Source of the DNA: Pachyseris speciosa
Taxonomy: Eukaryota > Cnidaria > Anthozoa > Scleractinia > Pachyseridae
Assembly: GCA_016490735.1 (NCBI GenBank)
Contig: JAEMWC010000371.1
Location: forward strand, 263,501-327,500
Length of the DNA stretch: 64,000 nt
Direction of reading: 5' to 3'
Part shown: positions 52,769 to 63,220 of the stretch, one piece after another
Position numbering within the stretch: the stretch's first letter is position 1
Layout: every line of letters starts with the position of its first letter
Made by a program: the position numbers and the translations under genes
The notes under the pieces: generated by a model
Told to the model about the DNA's origin: nothing
Database searches by the model: none
What the model saw: only the letters and a program-made list of their open reading frames with translations

Positions 52769-52954
52769 AACAAATAGATTCCATGTTGCCGTGCGTCTGT
52801 TCTGTAATAGATCACAGATGACGTCAAAATGTGGTAAAAACAAAGAAGTGGCACACGAGCCGCAGGCGAGTGTGTCACTGATGTTTTTACCACATTTTGA
52901 CGTCTTCTGTGATCTATTACTGAACAGACGCACGGCAACATGGAATCTATTTGT
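52769..52954. mobile_element. Long-armed palindromic MITE, about 72-base arms
   Basis: AACAAATAGATTCCATGTTG opens and its complement closes; the arms continue through CGTGCGTCTGTTCTGTAATA and GTCAAAATGTGGTAAAAAC. The left arm contains TGACGTCA, a consensus CREB site; the right arm has TGACGTCT. Confidence 0.85.
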
Positions 52955-53304
52955 TTTTTATAATAAAGAAACAATGCAAGCGAAACACTTGTTTATTTTC
53001 ACGTTTCTGGAAAAAAGTGGGTCGTGATGACGTAATCTGTGCATCTGTCGTCTAATAGATCATAGCTAAGAACCAATCACAACGCGCGAACTATTCATCT
53101 TATTATATAATTCTGTATAGATATGAACGGGATGCAAGTCTTAGCCTATTTCCGCACGTGAAAATATTTATGTCATTTTGAATGGCACTCGGCCTTCTCA
53201 CTTGAAGATAGTTTATGCGAATCGCATGCCTTGGGTCTTGATACTCGCTCAGTCCTGACCTGTTTGACAAGCTAACCGAACAAACTCAGTTTAAACCACC
53301 TTAA

Positions 53305-53717
53305 AGAGGTACTGTCACGACAATTCTTGTCATGAGGTTTTCAAATGGCACTAATGCCATTGGGTTGTAAGTCCGTTAATGCTAACGAGTAACAAAGTTT
53401 GCAATGCATTGTGGCTAGTGTATCCCGCATATATACCCTTTGAGTACCACTTTTTCTATTATGGGAACTGCCTGTCTAACACGAAGAACTAGAGATTTCT
53501 AATTATCTCTTGGACGGAAAAGGAAGTGGTGTTATTTTATGGCGATTTTCCCAAGACACAATGACAGAACCTAACTTTTTTTAAGTTGCAATCACTTTGC
53601 TCCTCATCATCCGTGGCCACAGACAATCGCAAATTGTTTCAATGCACACATTAAGTAGACTTCGTAGGAAAACTGTAAATTTTTTTAGGTGAACCCAAAT
53701 TAAGCGACAGTGCCCCT
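53305..53717. mobile_element. piggyBac-type MITE with TTAA flanks
   Basis: AGAGGTACTGTC opens, GACAGTGCCCCT closes, and TTAA abuts both sides (53301-53304 and 53718-53721). TTAA target use is the piggyBac hallmark. The 413-base interior is non-coding. Confidence 0.75.
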
Positions 53718-53826
53718 TTAAGGAAGACGTACAATCTACATCGAAAAAGCCAGCAAACTAATTTCCCTGATCGGGTAACAAATTCTTTCCAGGAATAACT
53801 TTGTCGTTATTTCTTAGCGATTTGTT

Positions 53827-54848
53827 TAGCCCATTAACGCCCGAGACTTTTTACAGTTTTGAGTGATTTTCTGTATATAAACGATCCATAGGATTTCGTG
53901 ACTCGATATTTGGGGTTGCCATGGAAAGTGCTGCTGTTCTAAAACACTGTAGGCTTGAGTTTTCTAGAAACGTCATTCTGACGTAGCCATTTTGCTTCGT
54001 TGAGCGATAATAACGACTCAAATATGGTTTGTATGCGATTTTTGGTAAGTTTAAAGCCATTTTTCATCTTTAGTAGCTCCCTGATGAGCATCATTAAGCG
54101 TGAAGGTAGCCAAGAGTCCGCTTTCTCAAAGAAGTGAGTTAGGTGATGTACTTCGTTAATGAATTTGGTTCCTTCCTCGTAGAACTGTTAAAATGGCCGC
54201 TCCGAAACGAAGTAGCTTTGAGACTCGATTACTGATGAATTTCTTGACCTACCACGGCATATTTTGGAACTTGCGACCAGTGAAGAACACAACAAGCGCG
54301 AAATTTCGGTGGTAGGTCGGAGTGGCTGTAGACTTATAAGTATGAAATATGTGGGGTTGGGAACGAACGCTGTCAAAATGTTTGGCTATTCGCAAGCATG
54401 CAGTGCGGTCGTGATGTTGAAAATCGAGGCAAGGCCAGGATGGACTAGAACGAGAGGCTGTGGCTTGGCCCGGGCAATGAAGAAGAGCAAAACAAATCAC
54501 TTCTAAGCTAGAAGTAGCACTGAATTTTGCTGTGAATATTGACTTTTGGGTTAGCAACGATGATTTCCTTTAAAAAAAATAAACTGAAGGCAAAAACGTG
54601 ATTTTTATTGTTTTTCTATGACGTTAAAAACGGTCATTTTTGTTATTGTGCAAATTTAGACGCTGTTCTTCTGTAAAAATCACTGACTTTTTTATGTTTG
54701 TTGGGTTTCTCAATTTGAAGGACTTACTAGTCAATGCTCACAACTGATAGTTAAGGCAATGTTCGCAGGATTGAGAATGTTGCAATTTTTTAAAGCACCG
54801 AAGTGTTGTACGGGCGCATGAGGGCGCATTGGATCTTAATGGGTTAGT
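53827..54848. mobile_element. Possible 1-kb element with TAGCCCATTAA / TTAATGGGTTA ends
   Basis: Left TTAGCCCATTAACGCCCG and right GCGCATTGGATCTTAATGGG are partly inverted. The inside has overlapping ORFs (about 80 codons plus, 102 codons minus) and coding-like fragments (for example KADSWLPSRLMMLI on the minus strand near 54080) of no assigned family. It may be a decayed DNA transposon. Confidence 0.4.
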
Positions 54849-54859
54849 TTACTTCTTAA

Positions 54860-55112
54860 GCCTGAATTAAATCTTTGAGTTACCAATTTTGAATATTATA
54901 CTGAACTTCTGATATTATACCTGGATTGTTGTCATTAGTTTTGCATTTTTATTGGTCTAAAAGTACCTATCTTCTTTATTTAGTTTATTGCCTAGCTTAG
55001 TCTACTGTTCTTTGTAAAATAGTCTTTGTCTCTGACCAAACAGCCATTGAAGCCTCTGGCTTTGGCCCAACTTATGTTTCACTTTGTATGGTATGAAAAA
55101 ACAATAAAGATA
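54860..55112 (+). repeat. Probable LINE 3' UTR tail
   Basis: GGTATGAAAAAACAATAAAG at the end resembles LINE 3' termini. It lies directly downstream of the minus-strand GPCR stop, tail to tail with it. Confidence 0.35.
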
Positions 55113-55125
55113 AAGTGTACGAGAT

Positions 55126-56079
55126 TCAAAGAGAAGTCGAAGCTTGCCTTGTTGTGGTGTGTACCTGCGACATTCTCTGGTTCATCGTTCTCTTGAGCAC
55201 ATCCTTGAACGCGGCTCTAAAGTTCTTGTTCAGACAGCTGTAGATAAGCGGGTTTAATGCCGAGTTACCGTAGTGTAACCACTTGATCATGGCGTAAACT
55301 TCGTTGGGCACCATGTAAGTTTTAAAGTATGTGTATACTAATATGGACACAAAGTACGGACACCAACAAACCACGAACCCACCGATCACAATACTTAGTG
55401 TGCGAGCGGCTTTAACGTCGCGATTGAATTTCTCGGTGACGCTCCGACGAGATATCGATTGCTCCGAGTGTACAAGACGAATGCTTCGGGCGTGCTTCAA
55501 GGCGACGTGGAATATCCGAGAATAGGCGAACACCATGATTAATAGGGGGACGAAGAACGAAGCCATCGAGACAAACAGCGGATAATCTGGCCATCGTAGC
55601 GGATGGATGACCGCGATGGTTAAGGAGTAAAGCCAGATAAATGCTATTCCAAGCGCTATCCTATTCCCCGTGACTATGCTGGGATAGCGGAGAGGATAAT
55701 TGACGGCCAGCAGGCGATCGAGGCTGATGAACACGAGGTTCATAATCGAAGCTGTGCTACAGACGATATCGAAGCACAACCAGGCCTTGTAAATGGTGGG
55801 AAAATCTTTATCGTTAGGCTTGCCTGTCAGGTAGACAGACAGCCATGTTGGCATGGAGATAAGACCAACCAGAATATCAGTCACTGCGAGACTGATTATG
55901 AAGGCACTGGCGAAGCTTTGTAACCGTTTGGAAATCACACAGGCCAGACACACCAGGATGTTGCCGAATACTGCGCCAATTATTATTATCACCAGGAAGA
56001 CGTTTGTTGCTATGATAGAGAGCTTAAGTCGGCTGTTGGGCAATTCATGAGTCGAGTTCGTAGGCAGTGATTCGTTCAT
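55126..56079 (-). CDS. Rhodopsin-class GPCR, amine-receptor-like, 317 aa from the favoured start
   Basis: Read from the Met at 56079 (MNESLPTNSTHELPNSRLKL): two N-terminal sequons (NES, NST), TM1 with GN (39-40), TM2 SLAVTD (63-68), TM3 Asp104 in DIVCSTASI, DRL (121-123) replacing DRY, TM5 FFVPLLIMVFAYSRIF (175-190), short third loop, TM6 CWCPY (238-242), and TM7 YGNSALNPLIY (270-280). An in-frame upstream Met at 56331 would add 84 residues, including about 41 Glu from a GAA microsatellite. The internal start is preferred because it gives a normal receptor N-terminus, but the longer form cannot be excluded. As in the receptor at 47751, there is no TM3/loop-2 cysteine pair. The two share KWLHY.NS..NP in TM7, so they are likely related. 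The ligand is unknown. Confidence 0.88.
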   Translation of the reverse strand: MNESLPTNSTHELPNSRLKLSIIATNVFLVIIIIGAVFGNILVCLACVISKRLQSFASAFIISLAVTDILVGLISMPTWLSVYLTGKPNDKDFPTIYKAWLCFDIVCSTASIMNLVFISLDRLLAVNYPLRYPSIVTGNRIALGIAFIWLYSLTIAVIHPLRWPDYPLFVSMASFFVPLLIMVFAYSRIFHVALKHARSIRLVHSEQSISRRSVTEKFNRDVKAARTLSIVIGGFVVCWCPYFVSILVYTYFKTYMVPNEVYAMIKWLHYGNSALNPLIYSCLNKNFRAAFKDVLKRTMNQRMSQVHTTTRQASTSL

Positions 56080-56133
56080 TTTAGGGCCGCAAACAGTTTT
56101 GGTGTTAGTATTGTTGCTCCTTCTCCTATTAAT

Positions 56134-56257
56134 TTCTTCTTCTTCTTCTTCTTCTTCTTCTTCTTCTTCTTCTTCTTCTTCTTCTTCTTCTTCTTCTTCT
56201 TCTTCTTCTTCTTCTTCTTCTTCTTCTTCTTCTTCTTCTTCTTCTTCTTCTTCTTCT
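56134..56257. repeat. (TTC)n microsatellite, about 41 units
   Basis: A perfect TTC run upstream of the minus-strand GPCR, in frame with it as poly-Glu. It is either in the 5' UTR or in an N-terminal extension. Confidence 0.95.
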
Positions 56258-56679
56258 GTTTGTTGTTGTTGTGACTGAAGATCGTTTCTTCTGCCTAAGA
56301 GTGTTACCTGAAGCAAAGCACGGCCATCCATTAGTTAAAAAGAAAATTAAAAAAAAACGTGTCAAAAGTGTGGTTTTCAACTGAGTGCCTAACTAATTAT
56401 TCTGGCCAACCATAAGGATCGCAAAAGGCGCAACCAAACAATCAATGACTTGAAAATACATGGGGTGGGGAACAGATTACTGATTAGCTTCCTCTCTATA
56501 TACTGCTGATGGATTACGTGGGTAATAATGATGATAATAATGATAATCATAATCATCAAGGTCCTGCATCCAGATCGAATTGGAATTAAGAAGTATTTAT
56601 CCTGGAAAGACCAATCAGCTGCCCATACAATCAGCTGGTATCAGCTAATCATGATCCAGCCATTAAATTACAAAACACA

Positions 56680-56870
56680 TCAACTCAAATCAAATCAAAT
56701 GTTGGTTTTTGGGGAGAGGGGGGAACGGGAGTACCCCGAGGAAAACCCCTCGGAGCAGAGTAGGGAACCGACGAACTCAACCCAAATATGACGACCGAGT
56801 CCGGGAATCGAACCCAGGACACATTTGTGGAAGGCGAGCGCTCTCACCACTGCGCCAACCCTGCTCCCCA
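56680..56870 (-). mobile_element. tRNA-derived SINE, minus strand
   Basis: Reverse complement starts AGCAGGGTTGGCGCAGTGGT and has box B-like GGTTCGATTCC. The body (TGGGTTGAGTTCGTCGGTTC, CCTCGGGGTACTCC) matches 42361-42622, and the copy ends in an (ATTTG)n-like tail. Confidence 0.8.
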
Positions 56871-57112
56871 GTGTAATCTCGAATAGTATAGATTGTTTGT
56901 TTCTTTCTTGATTGATTTTGTCTCTGTGTGTGTCTGACATAGAGCGGAGATTGTGACAGGAAAGGATTCTCACTTCATTTTACTTAAGCCATTATAATCC
57001 GAAATATGGTATGGTAAAATCACCTCGTGTTGCAGGAAAGGACGGTGGCATTTGGGGATTTCAATCTCATAGTCAAAAGTTACAACTGCCGTATAGAGAA
57101 TAACGTCAAACA

Positions 57113-57182
57113 ATACCACAGGAAAGTACTGCTCAGAAGCTTTCATTTGAATGGTCACACTTGAAATTTCGTCCACAAGTCG
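57113..57182. repeat. Dispersed repeat (copy of 45394-45465)
   Basis: CCACAGGAAAGTACTGCTCA and CTTTCATTTGAATGGTCACA are shared. Confidence 0.7.
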
Positions 57183-57189
57183 AAAAGTC

Positions 57190-60100
57190 AAAACCAGAGT
57201 GCAATCTGAACGCGGTATGAGGCTAGGCGCTAAGTGCTTTAGGATGCGACCAAAGTATATACGCCAAACCGTGAAAAAAGCACTGTACTAAGGAAACCTC
57301 GTGTAGATTTGTGCTTGCCGGCGAAATGATCGAACAATTGTCGTTGACTAAAGATCATTTTACACTTATGTACTATATATGATAACCCAAGACAGTCATC
57401 TTCAGCAACGAAGGACAGCCATTATTATATTATTAAATATGCTAACCCAACACATTGTCATGTTGTGTGCCGAGTCATTTATATCGGCTCTGAGGGGTAG
57501 TTGGAGGGAATAGTATTCTAAATATACCAGTAGCATTGTAGATTTGTATCTACTTGTGTATGACTTTTGAGCTTAATCACAGCTACCCAGGTCCTGGTCA
57601 AAAGAAGACACAACTTCAGTATTGGCGCAACTTTTTAACTTCCATCTTGAGACTTCAGTGTACACAGCTAAACAGGTGATCAAAATTGTCCGTTATCGTT
57701 CCGGCATTTGTAGCACGAACTGAATAACTACAACACAAGTCTTGTGTTGTTACTCGGCTTTAACCAATAAATGAAAAAGAGACGTTCATAAGATGTTACA
57801 AAAACCGAAAACTTACTTGGTATGGTGGTGACGCTCGTAAATGTTTGGTTCGCACGGTCAAAGAATTCAAAGTTTGAATGTATTCTCGGTCAACCCCTTA
57901 TGACTTTAGAACGTGCCAAGTCTGTCCCTTTAAGCAAAGTCGCCTAACTAACACTTAGCTATACAAGCTATTGTTTCTTGACGCTTTGATCGGCTAGGTG
58001 TGGCAATTGAATTGACTGAACAGAGCTCTCGCTTAAAACTGGTTTAATCTGGCTGAAATTCGACCCTGGGAAGGACAATAGCCCACACACCTGTAGCAAA
58101 AACGTTTTAATTGCAATTTGTAGTAAAGTAGTTTGATTTGCCGTTATCGCAACTTCGTGGATTAGATAAAACATTTCGCAGACGAAGCTTTTGAAAAGTT
58201 GTTTTATTTTCGCTCGCAGATCTTCTGTTACTAATTTACCTGATGACATCAATCTTTCTCAATCCATTTCTTGTGCAATGTGATTTTATTTTATTTATTT
58301 TTTTAAGAAGTGATAAGATCATCACTTTACGACGAGATTTTAGTGGTTTATGCGTATGAAAATACGGGCATCCGTTATTGATCTACCTATACCTTCCGTG
58401 TAAGCTAAGTCCCTTTTGGGAGAATCTATGCTAAACCGATTTACCCTCATACTGACAATGAAAATAAATCGCTCTCTTTTCATTTTTCGATCACGAGCTC
58501 TTTGGCCAACAAAATGCCTTTAATTTTGGTCAATCCTTAAATACAGAGATAACACTATTTAACATTGCAACAATTAATAGCAACACAATCGAGCACCGGC
58601 TCTGAAATTATGTTTCAAATTTAAAAGGCAAACTCTTTTTCGTGTGTGATTGATAAGGGTGCCTCTTTGTAAACGAAAAGAAGGCGCCATTTCCGGGCGT
58701 TAAAATTCAGGAAGAAAAACAAACATTAAGATGGAAATTGAACTTTTTAAGGAACCGGATAGAACGCAAATGTCAATATGCAGTTTCATGTGTAATTAAC
58801 GTCTTCGCACATGAATCAGAGTGTGGATACCACTGAAGACTTTTTCTTAAGGCACTGTTTGATCGTCGCATTTTACATGCGCCGTGTCTAATACTAATTT
58901 GAGTCGACTCGAATTAAAAATGTTCCAGACTAATTATCGAATTCAATAGCGACGCGCACTAATGACGTCACAAAATTGGAGCCCCCTGGGTGACTCAGAC
59001 AAACAAATCGCTTTTCTGCAAGAGTGTGAGTTGAAATTATGTCGTCCGCGAGCAGTTCTCTTCCCTCTTTAACCGTTCTGACTGAAGATGACGATGTTCC
59101 CTTCTCCAGATTTTGAAGAGAACCAGAAGACAACACTGTGGGGCAGTTAAAACGGTGGTTGAAGTGCCGGGGTTTCAAATCGAGGGGCCGAAAATGCGAT
59201 GAACTTGTGTCCGACTGCATCAGAGAATGAAAGAGTGGACATCACCACACGCTTGATCCGAGTATTAAAGGAATCTCCTGAGTTGGGCTAACTGCGGAAA
59301 AATGGCATTTTGCGTGTCTCTTAATGTTAACTGAAGCTTACATAAATCAGCGGAATGAACGCAGTGAAAATTTTGTGCACATATGATGTTCGATTTTCCT
59401 TTCTGGAAACAGATAAATACATGAAGTCTCTATCTTATCGAAAACTCACTTTCAATTGTTCGACCAGTTTTTGCATTTCCATTGCAGAAGAATCCTTACA
59501 AGTCCGATAGTTGATGGTATGCAAAGGGTAAACGTGGTCGAGAAAATTAAACAGAATTTATTTGTGTGATATTCGCAACGAAGTGTTCCATTAGAGCTGG
59601 AATCCGCCCCGGCGATATATCGTAGCACAGACTACTCACGACTCTGGGAGCATTGCGAACAAGCCCCGAGAGACTTGCTCGCAGGCTACCTTCGCTGTCG
59701 GCCGTTATAGATTTTCTTAACACGTTAGTTGGTATAGATTCAGCAAAATTCTTGTCGATTAGGTTTTCTATCTTTGCCAGTGGCTCTGGTATTGTTTTCT
59801 AAGGCCTTTCTCAGTTGGGGCAGACACGCGCATTGTTTGGTGTGAGATTTGCTCAGTGGATCGGAAAATTTAGTAGTGGGACCGTTTTCTCTGGGCCAGT
59901 GAAGCTTATGCTTCTGGCACAAATGTATGTATTTCTGGCCGGGAGATGTTTCTCTCTGTAAAGAATTCCCGTGAACAAGCTATTAGCCAACGTTCTCACT
60001 TCCCAATATGTTGCGAAGATTTTGGGAATGGAATAAATACCCAGATTCTTGTCAATCTGAGGGATTTTTGGCATTTTTTGGATACCTCCAGTCCGTTTTG

Positions 60101-60290
60101 CACTCACACAAACAGCAGTGTTTGGTGCTAACCATTTATCGCCCCTCTGGAAATCAAATACCACGATTTTACCGATTCGTTCGTGTTTTTGTTCGAAAAT
60201 TGGGCTAGTCTCTCATATACCGGGAAATGAAATTGTTAACCATTATCTAAGAGTAAAATATTAGAAGAAACCGCCGTCAGTAAGTATATA
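57190..60290. other. Intergenic, no gene recognised
   Basis: The only notable open frames are minus strand 58252-57968 (starts MMSSGKLVTEDLRAKIKQLF) and 59220-58930 (starts MQSDTSSSHFRPLDLKPRHF). Both could be first exons but have no recognised domain or clear donor. Nothing else stands out. Confidence 0.45.
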
Positions 60291-61290
60291 AGTGCTGTGG
60301 ACATAGAAGAATGGTTGGCACAGAGGCACAGTGGGCACTGAGATACAGTGTGTACAGAGGAACAGTAAGCACAGAGGATCAGTGGGCACAGAGGAACAGC
60401 AGGAACAGAGGAACAGTGGGCAAAGAGGTAAAGTGGGCACAGAGGTACAGTGGGCACACAGGAACAGTGGGCACAGAGGAACAGTAAGCACAGAGGAACG
60501 GTAAGCACAGAGGAACACTGGGCACAGAGGTACAGTGGGCGCACAGGAACAGTGGGCACACAGGAATTGTGGGCACAGGAACAGTGGGCACAGAGGTAAA
60601 GTGGGTGCAGAGAAACAGTGGGCACTGAGATACAGTGTGCACAGAGGAACAGTGGGCACAGAGGTACAGTGGGCACAGAGGAACAGTGGGCACAGAGGAA
60701 CAGTGGGCACAGAGGTACAGTGGACACAAAGGTGCAGTTGGCACAAAGGAACAGTGGGCACAGAGGTACAGTGGGCACAGAGAAACAGCGGGCACAGAGG
60801 TGCAGTGGGCACAGAGGTACAGTGGGTACAGAGGAACAGTGGGTACAGAAGAACAGTGGGCACAGAGGTACAGTGGGTACAGGGGAACCGTGGGCACAGA
60901 GGAACAGTGGGCACAGAGGTACAGTGGGCACAGAGGAACAGTGGGCACAGAGGTACAGTGGGCACACATGAACAGTGGGCACACAGGAACAGTGGGCACA
61001 CAGGATCAGTGGGCAAAGAGGAAGAGTGGGCACATAGGAACAGCGGGCACAGAGGAACAGCGGGCACAGAGGAACAGTGGTCACAGAGGAACGGTGGGCA
61101 CAGAAGAACAGTGGGCACAAAGAGGAACATTGGGCACAGAGGAACAGAAAGCACAGAGGACATAGGGCACAGAGGAGCATTGGGCATAGAGGAACAGTGA
61201 GCACAGAGGGCCAGTAGGCACAGAGGAACACTGGGCACATAGGAACGTTGGGCACAGAGGAACAGTGGGCACAGGGAAACTGTGGGCACA
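60290..61290. repeat. 17-bp minisatellite, about 58 copies
   Basis: Consensus GTGGGCACAGAGGAACA with frequent T for A (GAGGTACA). The unit has no stop codon in any frame except in variants, so overlapping ORFs of over 1 kb exist on both strands (translated period 17 residues, for example VPTVPLCPLFLCAHCSS). These are judged non-coding. Confidence 0.95.
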
Positions 61291-61419
61291 CAGGAACATA
61301 AAGCCCTGTGTGAATTGACGGATTGAAAATTTATGCATTGTGTTCATCCATGTTCAGCAGTCTGATCTACCGGTCCACTTATATTCCTGCTTAAAATTCA
61401 AGGGTTGTCCAATACATTC

Positions 61420-61840
61420 AAATCGAGGCGATTCGTCTATCTTAGCAGACGAATCGTGTTACCGGAAGTCGATTCGCGAGAGTCTTAGACAGAATACCGT
61501 TGAAAGGCGATTCGTCTGTGTTGGCAGTAGAATCGTCTCACCGCAAGTCGATTCGCAAGAGTCGGCTTAGTCTCATGATCAATACCGCTGCAAGGCAACA
61601 GGGAGGGTGGAATACGTTGTCGATTCGACTCGATTCGATCGAATCGATCGATTCGTCTGTATGGTAGTCGAATCGTCTCACCGGAAGTCGATTCGTGAGA
61701 GTCTTAGACTCAATACCACTGCAAGGTAACAGGGAGGGTGCAATACGTTGTCGATTCGAATCGATCGATTCGTCTGTGTGCCAGTCGAATCGTCTCACCG
61801 GAAGTCGATTCGCGAGAGTCTTAAACACAATAGCGCTTCT
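61420..61840. repeat. CGATTCG-rich repeat array
   Basis: Four units contain CGATTCGTCTGT, GAATCGTCTCACCGGAAGTC and GATTCGCGAGAGTCTTAGAC. Two of the units also share the spacer CAAGGNAACAGGGAGGGTG. ATTCGAATCGATCGATTCGT stretches make short self-complementary sites. Confidence 0.8.
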
Positions 61841-62780
61841 TAAGGTATTAGGATACCCAAAATGACCATAGTTAGAAACAAAACTTTTAAATGAGCGCTC
61901 GCATAGGAAACCCCGGCAATCTATACATTGTCTGAAAGCTTAATATTTTTAGAATTCAATGTCGAGATCAAAATTGTAGAAGAAGAAAACGCGTAATATA
62001 TATTAAGAGGGAAAGCGAAATCCAAGGCTTCGCCTTAATCACGTTCGTTTCCCCCACGCGAGAATTTGGAGCGACACGGTTGACATCGGAAATGTTTCCT
62101 CACACTTCGCCCTCAAAAGAGGTGTCTGCGATTTTTCCATTTTTTTTTTGTTTTTTCCCTACACTCCCCTGAAGATTGATACTAAAAGTGTTCACGTATC
62201 CTTCCACAAAACAGGCCATAAATTTAAACTGAAGCGAATTTCAAAACAGCCGACAGCTTTTTGCAAAGGACGTATCTTAAAACATTCGTGCCGGTTTGCA
62301 GCCTAATCGGTCAGAGGATGCGGGAAAACGAGCTTAAAATGTTCACCCTTCACCGAGATTTTATTTTATTTTATTTTATAGAGAAAAAGACGGAAAACCA
62401 TTTGATAGCTTGATTCTAGTGGGTCTGGGTGTTACGAATCTGCTCATGGTGAACTGAGAGTAAATGACTCCCTTCTAGCTTCTCGCCATCCAGTTACTTT
62501 AACAATTTTTCCTAATTAAAATATGAGCCGCAATCGATTGAAGCGAGACTGTGTGCACGGTCATCTCTGAAGGGTATTCTGTCGCTCCTTCGCCGTTTGG
62601 GCTCCTTTGCCGATGTAAATTGACAGCGCGACTTTTTCTTGCGCTTTCGGGAGGACATCACGACAATAAACACAGTAGAGCTAAGATAATTTTTCTGGAA
62701 AAAGTAATGATACCGAAGGCGATTAGAAGGAAGGCTTGGGTGCACGCTTGTTTTATTGTGATGAAATGCACGGCTACGAG

Positions 62781-63220
62781 TCAGGGGCACCCAACGAGCC
62801 AAACCAGCCAAAAGTTGTAGAAAGGCATTTTTAAGTACGTTATGGTGTTTGAAGTCTGTTTAAAGTGATGTTTTGGTTAGCTAGAAAACTTTGATCTGTT
62901 CGGATTCCCTAGCTGAAATGTTAATTGCCCGAAAATTTTAGGGAACAAAATCTTTCTTTGAGAAAATACTAGCTGAAATGAACTTTCTAGGGAACCTTTT
63001 TTTCTTTCCGAAAATGCTAGCTGACGTTTTTTACTGCCAAAAACAGCAATAACGACCTTTCCGAAAACCTCAGGGGTTAAGATTGCCACATTACGAATCT
63101 TTTAGGTCACGTTTTACTTAAGAAAATCCGAGTGCACTCTTTAATCGACGCCGAAAGCCTTAGGCGAACTACTTTCCACCGAACAGATATCTACCGAAAC
63201 TTGTCGTTGGGTGCCCCTGA
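62781..63220. mobile_element. Element with TCAGGGGCACCCAACGA ends
   Basis: The right end TCGTTGGGTGCCCCTGA is the exact complement; CGAG flanks both sides. The interior repeats CTAGCTGAAATG twice plus a CTAGCTGACG variant, and has several CCGAAAA motifs. No transposase. Confidence 0.7.

Noticed and set aside
60236..61291. ORFs of 351, 342 and 221 codons on both strands
   Set aside because: They are translations of a 17-bp minisatellite without stops; all frames give the same periodic peptide.
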